Positions 1 through 11,352 are shown, numbered from the stretch's first letter. The stretch is 64,000 nt of DNA from Prostheceraeus crozeri (GCA_907163375.1 CAJQUW010003192.1:62001-126000); one strand, 5' to 3'. Notes: generated from the letters alone by a model not told the origin. Numbers and translations are program-made.

Positions 1-275
1 TTAGTAACCATTCTTAATCCCGTACGTAAAGCTGTTTCTCAAAACACTGTGAAAGACACTTTTGATTTTGTCAGCCGCATTAAGCGTCTAAATTTGAAGG
101 ATAAGACTTTATGCTCTTTCGATGTCTCTAATCTCTTTACGAATGTTCCTCTTATTGAAACTTTGAGTATTATCGATGAAATTCAGATTCGTTACGATGT
201 TCAGCTTCCTTTGAGACAAGAGACCCTAAAATCTCTGATTCTTCCATGTACTAAAAATATCCAATTCATGTTCGA
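1..275 (+). pseudogene. Penelope-like element reverse transcriptase fragment
   Basis: An open frame entering from the left edge reads like the middle of a Penelope-like RT. It shows FVSRIKRLNLKDKTLCSFDV followed by SNLFTNVPL, which matches the PLE RT palm motif A (F-D-V-x-x-L-F-T-N-V-P), then LPCTKNIQFMFD, which in PLEs lies just before motif B. Homology stops near base 275; motif B and the YxDD box are missing and the frame runs on into unrelated sequence to a stop near 358. The fragment is therefore truncated at its 3' side and its 5' side lies outside the window. It resembles the Penelope/Poseidon type with a C-terminal endonuclease more than the units of the large array. Family assignment is secure; subtype is inference. 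Confidence 0.75.
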
Positions 276-753
276 TAAAAAACCTGATATAAAATTGAAA
301 GTACTCATACAGAAAGAAATACACAAGACATTTCAATGCATCAAAATTTCAAACATGTGAGTGGCTGACCGGCCGTGAGAAGCACAAGAAACTGTTGGCC
401 TTGCCTCCTTTTTTTTCGAGAAAGTGTGGTCTGGACAGAAAAGGGATATAGTGATCTCAGCACCATGAGTAAGGCGGTTGAGAGACATGAGCAATCACTT
501 CGCATGTGCACTTTCACTTGACCTTAAAAAGTGCTCGGAAAATTGTTATTAAAAATTCAGCTTTTATGAAAATTAATGTTATAACATAAAAGTGCTTTGT
601 ATAGAAATGGTATTCCAATGCCGAGTGAAGGCCTATGGTCTGGGCGCACGCGACGCCACTGGTATTAACATTGCTATGTTGTCATGTTTTATGATTTTTA
701 CACTATCGAACATTTTTGATGACATATGCATTATAGAAAATTTTAATCAAAAA
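276..753. other. Non-coding stretch between two PLE fragments
   Basis: No convincing coding signal, RNA or repeat was seen here. It separates a plus-strand RT fragment from a minus-strand endonuclease fragment, so it may hold unrecognised PLE untranslated sequence. Confidence 0.4.
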
Positions 754-1118
754 AGAAAATCCACATAATTAATTGTTGAGCTCGATTTTGTTGTTGATGG
801 TGAGTTTCATTTTTCTAATGTAATATGCTTCACGAAGTCTAAGGTTTGATGGATCACTATCGTGGGAAAGAATAGTTGTAAAGAAGTTGCAACTGTGGCA
901 CTCCAGAGGATGGTGGAAGACGTGCTGTTTGTTTTATGCTCACGGCAACGGATATGCAATGGTGTGATAGTGTTTCCAATGTAGAAGTTACCAAACTTGT
1001 CAGAATTCAGCAGACAGAGCACACATTTCCTTTTTGGTATTTGGTTTACGTGCTTTACGATAATTGTTCGTCTTATGTATGATATCTTCGGGATAGTTGC
1101 TGAGTCGTAGAATATCAT
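754..1118 (-). pseudogene. PLE GIY-YIG endonuclease C-terminal fragment
   Basis: On the minus strand the translation shows CVLCLLNSDKFGNFYIGNT and then PLHIRCREH, which corresponds to the YIG-x-T and R-x-R-x-x-E-H segment of PLE GIY-YIG endonucleases. After a frame change the ending LREAYYIRKMKLTINNKIEL is the usual PLE C-terminus, where the catalytic Glu of REAxYI lies. At least one frameshift separates the two halves, so the piece is dead. It lies in the opposite orientation to the RT fragment at 1-275, so the two are either separate insertions or an inverted partial copy, a known outcome of PLE integration. Confidence 0.65.
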
Positions 1119-3284
1119 TGAAATTGTTAATGTGTTTGTTTTGGGTTAGATTATAAGAACATCGTTCTTTGATTCTTGCTTTTTCGTTTCTAATGATATT
1201 TCAAATTAGTCTATTATAGACTAATGATATAGTTTAATTTTTATTTTAAAATAGGCTTCGGAAAGAAGTTATAAAGAAGTAATATTTCATTTTATGTGTC
1301 CCACTTTAATAAAATACGTCATCTTTGATAAACAGAACACCTTCATAAATAGCTTTATTCCATAGTTCATAAATCCAAATGTCCAATCAGGAGTTGAGGA
1401 AATGTTGTGAAAATTCATCCAGGTGGCAAGAAATCCTGGAAATAAATTGAAAGTAAAATTGTAAATATCTATCATTTACGCGAGAAAGAAATTTTTGCCA
1501 TTAAAGATTGTGACAAAAGCTCTGCATGACATCGGTACATTTCTTAAAATTTAATTCTATGTAAAACAACGATAGGATTCATTAGATGCTCACTTTTTGA
1601 AATCTGATTCTTTCTGAAATCTGATTTGGTTCTGCAAAGAACTCAAAAAGAGTATCAAACGATTTTGAAAGCAAGGCAGTTTACAACATGAACTTAGTGT
1701 TTTTGAAAAATAGATAAAGATTAAACAAATAGTTTTAAAACAGAAATGATAAGTAGCCATTTACTGGGTGAAAATATTTCTTCACTTGATGCGTCATTGG
1801 TAATCAGCTTCAGAAAATCAGTCAACGTATATTAGCTCCATCCCTGGTGATTTTGAATTTACAAACAATCCTATCTATCAAATATAACTTGTAACAGGAA
1901 AAAGTTTCTAATACATTTTGTGAATTGTGGTTAGTATCAACCGGCTTTATTGATTTTAAATCACTAACTTAATTCATTATACTCATTCAAATCAGTTGCA
2001 ATATCAAATAATTAATCTCGTGTACACTACAAAAAGCATTCAATCCTGAACGATAATACTCATTTATAAGGTCTGACTTTGCCATGTTAATCGTGAGACA
2101 TAATTATGACATGGAATGCGATTAACAGCTTTCCAGAAAGATATGCATGTAAGTGAGACTCGATTGTTACTGCAGAAAATATCAAGATAATTATATTTTA
2201 AAGCGCATATATCTGGAGAAATATTACTCTACATCATGCATGTATATTCTAAGAAACAAAATGTAAACCTCACCGGACTTTATTACAGGTAAAGCAATAT
2301 GATACCAGAGTTTGTCACAAAATGTGAGCAAGTCCTATTTTTCAAGTGTTCCAATTGATCACCAAATTGACTTCATTTTGACTGCAATTATTCCATTAGA
2401 TCAGTTTTCATTGAGCCAGACATATCGGAATGAATCGGAGCTGTTCAAATTTGAATTCACAACATATGCTATGTTCCTGCATGTGTAACTAAGTTTCCAA
2501 ACCAATATAGATCATAGACTTCCATGCATGATCAAAGAAATCGACAGCAGGATCAGCAGTTAATTAAGAAAATGACAAAGAAATCGAACAGAACCATATT
2601 CAAAATTCAATAACACATGTTAACTATAGAACTCAATGCATGTTTTTGAAACAAATTTTCTATCCATTGGAAGACATTTATCGTGCAGCTCAGATGATTG
2701 ATAATGTCTCAGATAATGTTAATAAACCTGAGTGAATACAAATTAACTTACTTTCAATTTTAAGACATGAAAACCTGCAGAGGATTTTTTCTAAATGGAT
2801 TTTTACAGCCTAAATCTTCACAGAGACTTATACCGAAATGATATGAATTAAAGCGGACTCAAGCATTTGAACAAAATACAAATATAATTTAAATTTTTGG
2901 ATGCTCTCTTGGCCTACCAAATATTTTGCATGCTTTTAAAGAACATTAATTAACACATAAACGAAGCTTTGTTCGGATCAGTTGATGAAAAAAGTGAATA
3001 AATTTAATTACTTCCAAGAACGAATTTCGCCAAAAATGAATAGCACATGGTCATTTATTTGGATATGTATTCTGTGAATTTAGAGAATCAACAAATCAAT
3101 GGTCAACATCGTTGTGATAGTGCAATTTTGGCATTATTTTCATGTGGTAGCAATCGTTTATATTGATGTCTTGTTGTTGCCACTTAGTGTATAGCTGCAG
3201 TAGAATATAACTGACTATGACTTGAGATTCATGACCCTGGCATTAGTATAATATTGAAATTCTAAAATTAGCCTATGCAACAAG
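1119..3284. other. AT-rich intergenic DNA, nothing recognised
   Basis: About 2.2 kb of AT-rich sequence with only short chance ORFs on both strands. I see no domain, RNA gene or terminal repeat. A short minus-strand ORF at 1287-1475 has an aromatic-rich composition but no recognisable motif and no clear splice context. Confidence 0.5.
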
Positions 3285-3431
3285 TCATAAGCAATAACAC
3301 GTGTATTACCCGTGTAAAAGTGGTGTATTTCTTCACGTGTATTCATATGCAAAGATTGCACGTGTATTACACGTATAAAAGTAGTGTATTTTCGTTTACA
3401 CCAAAAATACACGTGTATACACGCGTACGGG
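3285..3431. repeat. CACGTGTAT-rich repeat, possible MITE end
   Basis: The words ACACGTGTAT, CCGTGTAAAAGT, ACGTATAAAAGT and TACACGTGTATACACG recur in both orientations. Two imperfect copies of about 35 bp start near 3299 and 3359, each reading ACGTGTATTAC then CGTRTAAAAGTRGTGTATTT. The block ends at 3431 in a palindromic run (ACACGTGTATACACGCGTAC), which looks like one end of a decayed foldback element. No matching opposite end was found. Confidence 0.4.
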
Positions 3432-3756
3432 TTGACTGAGAAGTAGTACTAAGATGCAGAAAAAATTCAATTTCGTTGTTTTTGGATGTTATCTGGGGTT
3501 TTCGACCCTGGTGAATTCAATCAAGACATGTGTAAGAATCTACGAGCAGGTCTTCTGATTGGACGAGCGATCTCGACCGTTCCTAGCAGAGTGGAATTCT
3601 ATAAAAAGCCAGTGATGTAGTTTTCATTGCCAACTTTGCCTGTAGCAAGTGACGATGGTTGTGCTATCATATCAATAAGTGTCTAACTATTCAGCTTTTC
3701 ACACGTTGCATGACACGGAAATTATCACTGTAAGATTCCAATGACAGGGTGTTCCT

Positions 3757-4561
3757 TCGGGACAGCGGATGATGCCGTAGTTATGAGTGTGACAGGGGCT
3801 TGATACTTATGTCAATCCGACTCTTCAATGGTCGTCGCGGTCCCTTCGCTGCATGTAGCACTTTGAACTCGCCAGTCAGATGAGTCTTAGCTATTTTGTC
3901 ATGGGTGGCTTATAAACTTCTCCATTGCAAGACGTTTGTTGATGCAGGCCACTCTACTAGTTTGCTAGCAAGTCAGTCATTCTCCACGTTTGTTGACTTG
4001 CTATCAAGTCACTCTACTGGCTTATAGCACGCAAAATTCTCTAAATTAAAACGGCTGGCTAACAGCTCAGTAACAGGTATTGCGATCCAGTCATTGACTG
4101 TTTTGTTATCAGACCATAGTAGGAGCTCAAACGGTGCAGGTGACGGAGATGTTCGGTGTAATACTTCCTGTTGGTGGGCGATCTTCGAGACAGCGGTGAA
4201 GTCCGGAGTGATGATAGCACGGGATGTTGGCAATCGTTCTCCTTGTGAAACCTCTCTGCGTAATTCGTCCAAGTTGTTGCCTTTCATATAATTGTCATAC
4301 TCTGACCGTCTGACCGTCTGGACGATATTCAGCTATCTGCGGGAGGTAACTTTATAAAATTTTCATTGCACTGAGTGACTAAACTTTGTATGTTAGAAAT
4401 GACATTTGTCTTTAACAGGTGTTGAAGATAATGATAAGTGTGAAAAAGGCTTCGGACTTCAGGAATCCGACTGTCCAACAGTCGTCGTGGTCTTTGAACG
4501 CTACTCGGTTGAAGCTTAGCTATCTTGTCATGGATGGCTACTAATCTTCTCCATTGAAAGC
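3757..4561. repeat. Diverged direct repeat (about 140-175 bp copies)
   Basis: Sequence near 3757-3931 recurs in the same orientation near 4422-4561. Shared words include AATCCGACT, GTCGTCG, TTAGCTAT, TTGTCATG, ATGGCT or GTGGCT, and CTTCTCCATTG. The copies have many substitutions and small indels, so the duplication is old. Between them is a minus-strand ORF of 92 codons (4009-4287) with the string LLLWSDNKTVNDWIA, which weakly recalls a retroelement RNase H strand but is too short to assign. Confidence 0.45.
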
Positions 4562-4568
4562 GTCACTA

Positions 4569-5009
4569 GGTGACATGCCACGCTCAATTACGCGTAATTA
4601 CACATGACCCTAAACATCCGTGGCTATGCGGGACATTGCTGCAACATCTGTTATATAAGTTAGTATAGTTGGTAGTCCTGTTATATAGACTTCGCGTCTC
4701 ATGTGTCTGCATGTATCAGAGGCTAAACAATGTGATCGGACCTCAATTTCATGCTCAGGGAAGACAGAACATGCTTAGCGGTTCATCCGTGGTTCAAGCG
4801 ACAACGCAGACAATCGTAGACGAAGCGCAAACTATAAACGCTTGCCCGCGCGTATTCATAAACATTCCCCATGTTTAACAGCATCAGATCAAGTGATTTC
4901 TGACTTTTAGTGCAGCGCGTATGTACGCGGGCAGAAGAATAGAATGTCCTTAACCACGGATGTTTGGGGTGTTCCGTAATTACGCGTGAATCACGCGTGG
5001 CATGTCACC
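4569..5009. mobile_element. MITE with TA target duplication
   Basis: The left end begins GGTGACATGCCACGC and the right end is its reverse complement GCGTGGCATGTCACC. The inverted repeat continues imperfectly for about 60 bp as far as an ATCCGTGG word. A TA dinucleotide flanks each side (4567-4568, 5010-5011), as expected for Tc1/mariner-type insertion, and the flanks extend the symmetry to CACTAGGTG. The 441-bp interior has no transposase. Likely a non-autonomous DNA transposon. Confidence 0.6.
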
Positions 5010-5597
5010 TAGTAGTCTGACATGGCTGCTACACGTTTCGTTCAAGGTAGAAAGTTACAAAAAATTGAACTGCCTCTGATGATCTCATGATGGCAGTGTG
5101 TTGTTTTATTTGCATGGTCGTTCATTGGTCTCTATAAGAAAACGTTTCATAAACATTTTCTCATCACAGAATCACACAACCCATTCTTTCTCCACCACTC
5201 CAGAATGAGCCATGAGTTCTTTTAAGTGACCTGTGTCCATTCCAAGTCAGAATTTGTCACCATCAGGTGAGAAGCACAGAGGAAGAGGCCTTTCTTTCTG
5301 CTAATGTTGTCTCCATGTCTGCATAAATACTACAAATGGGACTCAGTTCGGATCCACATTCCTGATACATAAAATCTTGATCTTTGAAAATTGTTGCCAT
5401 TTATATTTCGCCTTGTCGACAGCACTCATCCTGACTTTCAAAATGACAACTGGAAGTAAACTTACGTCTGTATCGATTGTAGTAGTAAATTTGTGATCGT
5501 CAAACGAATGAGTGTACAAACACTTCATTTTGGGAATTCCGCATCAATGCTAAAGTTTTCGCTCCATTTGGATGGAGCAGTCATAAAATTCTTCTAA
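5010..5597. other. Non-coding stretch
   Basis: No supported gene or repeat seen between the MITE and the inverted-repeat-bounded PLE fragment. Confidence 0.4.
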
Positions 5598-5989
5598 TGC
5601 ATTCAGAATACGGAAACTCATTTTCGAAGTTCTATTAAATTATTATATCACGCTGCCTCTTTAAAGAGTAAGCGACAGAATGGTAAGTATCGTAAAGCAG
5701 TTCAAGCTGAATGGATCACGAACATAATTCACACTGGACGCCGGCTATGCTCGAATGAATACTTCCATGAGGAAGTGTTCTTCTTGAGGTCAACTCTGTC
5801 CAAGAATGTTATCGTGCTCGAGGAACCACTGACGTGCCTACCGTCGAGATGAAGGAGATCAGATTCGCAATTCAGTGCATTGGTGAAGCAGCAACTTTTG
5901 AATCGAGGAAAGTTCAACGCACATTCTTATCTCAGAGTCACCCCATGGTGCCGAACGAATCGCTGGCAACGCTATCAAGGATCCCATAC

Positions 5990-6330
5990 CTCCCACCAAG
6001 AAATCACTCGATGTGTGCTCCTACGACTGCACTTGCGGAACAACCTATGTGGGAAGGACCGAGAGGACGTTGGAAGTGCGTGTCAAAGAACACATTCCGA
6101 AGTGGTGTGAAGAAGGAAAGCAGCGACCAAGATCCAAGCAGCTTCCCACGTCTTTAATTTCTCAATACTATCTCTCCTGCCAACGTCCAGCGTCAAGAAG
6201 TGCTTTCAAAGTCGTTAGACAGTGCAAGAGCATAGTAGACTTAAGAATTTCTGAGGCTCCTCATATACGGCTGAAGAAATCCTCTGTGTGTGTACAGAAA
6301 GATTTTGTGTACTGTTGTTCACTTATTCCC
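5990..6330 (+). pseudogene. PLE GIY-YIG endonuclease fragment
   Basis: The frame from about 5998 reads KSLDVCSYDCTCGTTYVGRT then ERTLEVRVKEHIPKW. This is the CxC-x(2-4)-YVG-R-T motif followed by R-V-K-E-H, characteristic of PLE endonucleases. Downstream, FKVVRQCKSIVDLRISEA and then HIRLKKSSVCVQKDFVYCCS match the usual C-terminal end with the Glu-containing EAxxIR helix. The intervening spacer is shortened and upstream RT motifs are absent, so only the C-terminal third remains. It lies inside nested inverted repeats and runs into a decayed hammerhead-like motif at 6511-6541, the normal order for a PLE 3' end. Confidence 0.7.
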
Positions 6331-6418
6331 TTATCTCAGTATTATTTCTTTTCCGCTTCGTCTCTTGTATTATTTTTGCTTCTACTTTCTTATTTTTATC
6401 AGTATTATGATTATACGC

Positions 6419-6634
6419 TGTACTCATAATCGAGAAACGCACTCCCTTGAATTTCTGCAGATCCGTTAGTTAAAAAGGGAAATAAACAGTTTTTATACCT
6501 GTTTTATATTCTATGAAAAAGGCTCTGTACCCGAAACGTCGAGTAAAAGTTCTTTTTTTCTTTTCCTTTATAATTAACGGATTTGCAGAAATTCAAGGGA
6601 GTACGTTTCTCGATTATGAGTACAGCCTATACTC
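6419..6634. repeat. Inner inverted repeat around PLE 3' end
   Basis: About 55-60 bp at 6419-6472 (starting TGTACTCATAATCGAGAAAC) is repeated in inverse orientation at 6573-6634, ending in CTCGATTATGAGTACA. The loop of about 100 bp contains the hammerhead-like core. Copies differ at several positions (for example CACTCCC versus TACTCCC). Confidence 0.65.
6511..6541 (+). ncRNA. Degenerate hammerhead-ribozyme-like motif
   Basis: The order CTATGAA - AAGG CTCTGTA CCC - GAAACGTC matches the minimal type I hammerhead layout known from Penelope-like elements: CUGANGA box, short stem II, GAAAC, then a very small stem III and the GUC cleavage site. The first box reads CTATGA, one base short of CTGATGA, so cleavage activity is unlikely. 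Position just downstream of a PLE endonuclease C-terminus supports the assignment. Confidence 0.4.
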
Positions 6635-6886
6635 ATGATCCTCCCGTTTGCTGCCATCACTTATCAGTATTATGACTTTCATGTATACTTTGCAACAGTG
6701 CTCACTTTGCCAGTATTTTTCTGTTATTCCTCTACCCATGTGTGCGTCCAGTGAATTATGTTCGTGATCCAGTCAGCTTGAACTGCTTGTACGATACTTA
6801 CCATTCTGTCGCTTACTCTTTAAAGAGGCAGCGTGATGTCAGAGTCTAATAAAACTTAGAAAATGAGTTTTCATATTCTGAATGCA

Positions 6887-7477
6887 ATTTGGAGATGGGT
6901 GGATGCTAACAGTCTTCCAATGCAGCTGAAAGCGGTCCCAAGCCCGTGCCATATCTTCGGATGTGAATGTAGAGGAGAGGAAATGAAAATAAGATGAATG
7001 GAATGAAAAGGAAGACACAGTTGCACCAAATGCTCACACAAAATATACTTCTATCTTCAAGAGTGTTTGCATGTCCACAGCTAATGAATGAATGGATGAA
7101 TGAAATAGCCTGCAGCAGCTGGATCTATCGATTATTGTTCTTCTTATGGCGTGCATTATGTGTCTTTATTGTTTTTCATAGGGAAGAAAACATTAAAATG
7201 TAGATGTTGTGACGTTCTATGTCAAACCCCTGATGTCTAACTGCACCACTTCATAGCATAAAGCTAAGCGGCAATGTTCAGCGTGCTTTGAATGAGTTAT
7301 ACCACGATTAATGTTGATCACAAATTCAAACTTGCGAAGTATAAACTATATGCTGACGCACAAATAGTCCTAAAATGCTTATCTACGCGTTTTGCAATTG
7401 GTGATCCCTACATTCAAATGAAGAAGCCCGAAGAATGATCCGATGCAATCAGTGCCGTCACAAAAGTTAAACTTCCT
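6887..7477. other. Non-coding stretch before Gypsy relic
   Basis: No LTR, primer binding site or gene could be identified here, although it lies directly upstream of a gag start. Confidence 0.4.
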
Positions 7478-8097
7478 ATGTTTTCTACGAATGAACCCCT
7501 GACGTGGTTCCGGCGAGCCGAAGTTCAATTCCGCCTCCAGAAAATTACACGCAGTTCAACGAAGTCAGACAGTGTTATTCTATCGCTTCCCGATTGTGTG
7601 TTTACAAAGATTTCCTCTTGGTTAGATGAACAGCCGTCAGACATTGAATATTCTGGCTTTAAGACATTCCTTCTTAAAAAGTTCACGATAACTCCAGCTG
7701 AGCGCGCTAAAAGAATCCTGGATATGACAAGGCGTAGCAACGCTGACCAATCTCCTCGTGAACTCTGGGACGAAATCCAATCTTTAGTTCGTCTCCCTGA
7801 AATAGACCCAATAACTCAAAAGCATTCACGCCTGATGAATTTAGACTGTCAAATTTGGTTGACAGATCAATCAGAGACGCAGACGAATCACCAATCAATT
7901 CCCTTATTGAAAAAGCTGAATCTCTATCGACTGCAAATAAATCTGCACGATTCAACGCTGTCACGTTGTCCACGTGGCATGAGGTATGTGAACTTGGAAA
8001 TGAGTCAGTCAACTCTCAGCAAGATACATCAGGCATAAATGTTGCGAATTCGAAGAAGATCAAAAGCGAATACATTGTGGCGCAACGTTCAAAGTAG
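7478..8097 (+). pseudogene. Ty3/Gypsy (Mag-like) gag remnant
   Basis: From the ATG at 7478 the frame reads LTWFRRAEVQFRLQKI, then LSLPDCVFTKISSWL, YSGFKTFLLKKFTITPAERA and RILDMTRRSNADQSPRELWD. This is the capsid pattern of Gypsy/Mag-group gag (W-F-x-x-x-E-x-Q-F, L-P, L-x-R-x-x, E-R-A-x-x-L-L). A frameshift near 7850 moves the continuation KLVDRSIRDADESPINSLIE to another frame, which ends at 8097. No CCHC knuckle is visible. It precedes protease and RT remnants in the expected gag-PR-RT-RNase H order. Confidence 0.7.
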
Positions 8098-8177
8098 GAA
8101 TATATAGTACAGTCTAGCATTTGTAATTTTCACAACAGATATGGACCTAATGCTCACAGTTGTGTTGAAGGCTATGT

Positions 8178-8660
8178 ATGGATCTCAAAAAACGGCATGA
8201 GCGATCGTCATCTTTAATGACGGCCGCAATTAGCAATGTCTTGCATGACAAAGTCTCAAAGTTGTATAAAATTATTGATGAACTGTCTGGACGATCATTT
8301 CTAGTCGACAGTGGTGCACACTGCTCAATCATTCCTGTATCTTCCTCACAAATACCGTATCAAGATCCTAATGTTGCCGCCCTCGTATCAGCTGGTGGAT
8401 CACCGATCAAAGCTTACATTTTTCAAGAGGAAACGCTACGGTTCGAAGGACACACATATAAGTGGCAGTTTGTGGTTGCTGATGTTCGACAATCGTTATT
8501 GAGTGCTGACTTCTTGGCACACTATCAACTCCTAATTGACGTGGCTCCTCGTCGTCTTATCAATATTGAGACATTTGCATCACCTCAGATAGAGCAGCCT
8601 GTTTTGGTAGATGACAGTAACAGTATTTACCCACGAATCTTGGGTCACTACGGTCATTAA
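8178..8660 (+). pseudogene. Retropepsin-like aspartic protease domain of Gypsy relic
   Basis: The 160-codon frame shows FLVDSGAHCSIIP near residues 41-53, the aspartic protease active-site loop (D-S/T-G-A) used by Gypsy elements, then FVVADVRQSLLSADFLAHYQ, the typical second half (A-D-V-x-x-x-L-L-G-x-D-F-L). The stop at 8658-8660 separates it from the RT portion, which starts at once in a neighbouring frame. Enzymatic role in the parent element: cleavage of the Gag-Pol polyprotein. Confidence 0.75.
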
Positions 8661-9390
8661 TTCACTGATTTTGCGGACGTGTTCCGAACAGAGCTGAAAC
8701 AGAATCCAGGTGTCGCCGCACAGCATGGTATCATGCATTATATTGAAACCAATGGACCTCCGGTGCACTCACGCTTTCGACGTCTTCCACCAAACAAGCT
8801 TAAAATAGCAAAGGAACATTTCGCCGAAATGGAAAAGATGGGAATATGCACAAAGTCGGCCAGCCCATGGCCATCCCCTCTTCGCATGGTTTCAAAATCT
8901 TATGGTTCTTATCGTACATGTGGAGATTACCGTCGATTGAACATGCAAACGGAAGCGGATCATTACCCAACTCCCAACATCACACATCACATCTAACTAG
9001 ACATCACAACTTCTGAAAGGTTATTTCCAGGTTCCGGTAAACCCAGCAGGTATACCAAAAACTGCCATAATCACGCCGTTTGGGACATATGCACTCAATT
9101 ATTCAGCGTTTGGACTCGGAGGTTCTGGTGAGAAATTTCAGCGCATGATGGATACAATGCACAATAAATAATGGATACAATAAACTTGCCTTTCTACATC
9201 GTTTACGTTGACGACATCCTGGTGTTTCCTAGAACACATGATGATCACAGAGCACATTTGAAACCGATTCTTCAACTTTTGCGGGAAAGTGGGCTTGTTG
9301 TTCGCGCTGACAAGTGGATCTTTGGCGTCTCAGAAATTGATTTTTTAGGCTATAATATTAACTGCAATGGAAATCGTCCTCTTTCATGAA
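8661..9390 (+). pseudogene. Gypsy reverse transcriptase remnant
   Basis: Recognisable pieces are spread over shifted frames. HYIETNGPPVHSRFRRLPP and ASPWPSPLRMVSKSYGSYRT with CGDYRRLNMQTEADHYP are the fingers (R-x-R-R-L, S-x-W-x-S-P, C-x-D-Y-R-x-L-N). A middle stretch near 9030-9150 encodes FQVPVNPAGIPKTAIITPFG in another frame. FYIVYVDDILVF at about 9190-9225 is the catalytic YVDD box, followed by the thumb start ADKWIFGVSEIDFLGYNI. Stops at 8994 and 9168 and several frameshifts make it inactive. Confidence 0.8.
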
Positions 9391-9446
9391 AGGTCAACGT
9401 TGTTAGCAAGTTTCCTGTTCCTGCCACGGTAAAGTCTCGACAAGAA

Positions 9447-9903
9447 TTGGTTAGAATGATAAATTATTACCATCGATTAATTCCGAATGCAGCAAGGGTC
9501 ATGAAACCATTATATGATGTCACTTCAAACAAGGCGATAGTCTTACAATGGGTACAAAGTCAACAATTGGCGTTCGAAACAGCAAAGAAAGCTTTCGCAA
9601 ACGGAGCTGTTCTCGTTCATCCACTTCCGAATGCGCCTCTTGTTCTATCGACTGATGCCAGCAATATTGCCATCGGTGCAGTTCTCGAGCAGGCTGTGAA
9701 AGATTAACACCAACCGATTGCATTTTTCAGCAGGAAGCTTCGACAACCAGAATTGAAGTACAGTACATTTGATCACGAACTTCTCGCCGCATACCTCTCA
9801 ATTCGACATTTCAAGCACTTCCTTGATGGTGTAGAATTTCCCATTAGAACCGATCATAGACCACTAGTGCATTCTCTTGTGAAGTCATCTGATGCTTGGT
9901 ACA
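9447..9903 (+). pseudogene. Gypsy RNase H remnant
   Basis: VRMINYYHRLIPNAARVMKP is the RT connection region. PLVLSTDASNIAIGAVLEQ carries the first RNase H Asp. After an in-frame stop at 9705 the same frame continues with PIAFFSRKLRQPELKYSTFD and HELLAAYLSIRHFKHFLDG and then FPIRTDHRPLVHSL, which contains the second conserved Asp. No integrase follows, so the element is 3'-truncated near 9903. No LTR was found on either side. Confidence 0.75.
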
Positions 9904-10925
9904 CATGAAAGGTGCACATGTTTAAGCTTAATGGAAGGTCCCTGATGAAAGTACGATGAGAGCGAATTCGATTTTCATGAGTTGGTTTGACTAGACATAT
10001 GTAGAAGTTGTTTGATAGTATAATGACTCGTTTGCCATCTTCATGGTTTGTAGCAAGAGACCTTGGGAAATCTAAATGAAAATATCGAAGCTGCTGCTTT
10101 AGTTGAGCGACTAATGGATCTGAATGGCAATAAATCATAATTTGGATCGCAGTTGGATAGAGGATGTCTCCATGCTACATTGCAATGACAGTTAAAATAA
10201 TAGGATGAAATTGGAACGAGATGGAATGAAGATGAAAGTAGATTTGGAACAACCAAGGAAGCTATCGAATAATGCTGATCGGAGAAGGAAACTGGAAATT
10301 GAGACATTTGAATAAGTGTGTGAACGTGACTGTATTAGATATTTTGAACGGGGAAAGTTCTTTCTCTTGTTTCCATGCTCTCAGCCTGTTTTATTTCTAC
10401 CTTGTTACACAAAATTGAGGAAGCACTTTGTCCCTATTGTAGAGGGCAAAAAACATCAACAATTAGTGATTTTAACAATCTTTGACGGTTTTAAAACATA
10501 CATTTCTGTACATGTCACCTCTGTATCACCGTCTAATTTAAAAGAGGAAACATGATTTTGAAAGGCAGTGGATTCTTGTGTTGGGTAAACTCTTCCAACA
10601 AATGTCGCCCAGCGATTGTAAAGAGATCAACTATCGTTTGAGCAATGCTACCTCATGCAAAGTCTGAAGATGTTGACTATCTGCTATCCTCACGAACCAA
10701 ACCCGTTTACATTTTCTGCTTCATCACTGCTGCATCATGGCCTTGTTTTATGGCCTTGCTTGGAATTATGGATTCTACATGTCGTATGGCAAGCCTCTTC
10801 CACTCATATACAATTAATGCATATCCAGTGAATTGAACGACTATCGTCTTGCAACCTGAATGCCTGTTTCATAGTATATCATATTTTTTTACAGGTGAAC
10901 AGTTTCCATTGAACTGCAATAATAT
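9904..10925. other. Non-coding stretch between two Gypsy elements
   Basis: Only short ORFs without recognisable motifs. The final bases, AATAT before 10926, form the left copy of the target duplication of the next element. Confidence 0.45.
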
Positions 10926-11352
10926 TGTAACCCTGTATATTCTAGCACTCTGGATAACAGGCTACTTAGATAATATATGATAGTTATTGAATTGTGATAG
11001 TCTATTACTTTCTACCAACTCCGTATTGCGTATCCAGCAACCCTGAGCTCTCGCCTACCTTTCCCTGTAGTTATCTCCTTGCTAAGCTTTTATGAAGATA
11101 AAACCAATGGTCCAGATATACTCGGTTTATTCTACCTATGAGGGAGATAAGAAGAAGAATGAACAGCGTACAGATAGCGACAATAGAAGACTCAGTTCGG
11201 TGACGAGGAATACTTATCATCTCGGTTTATATAGGTACTGTAATTCTCAATTCCCATTATTTTTAATGTGTGTACCGGCTGTCTCCTTTTCCACCCGTCA
11301 CAGCTTGACTTTTATGATGAAGATATTTTTGATGTATTTCAGCCTTGTTACG
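10926..11352 (-). repeat. 3' LTR of the minus-strand Gypsy element
   Basis: The TG at 10926 starts the copy; its inner end reads GTTACG where the partner has GTTACA. It matches 15984-16410 closely, with visible differences such as CTATTACTT versus CTATTGCTT and TTTTAATGTG versus TTCTCGATGTG. An ORF of 99 codons on the plus strand inside it is also present in the other LTR, but it is antisense to the element and probably chance. Confidence 0.9.

Larger units (their letters stand above)
5598..6886. mobile_element. PLE fragment bounded by outer inverted repeats
   Basis: About 140 bp at 5598-5740 returns in inverted orientation at 6746-6886, sharing the words CTCTTTAAAGAG, GACAGAATGGTAAG, CAGTTCAAGCTGA and GGATCACGAACATAATTCA. 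Between the arms lie a plus-strand GIY-YIG endonuclease remnant and a second, inner inverted repeat. PLE insertions are often accompanied by inverted partial copies, and that is the likeliest origin. The alternative is a foldback DNA element that captured PLE sequence. Confidence 0.55.
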
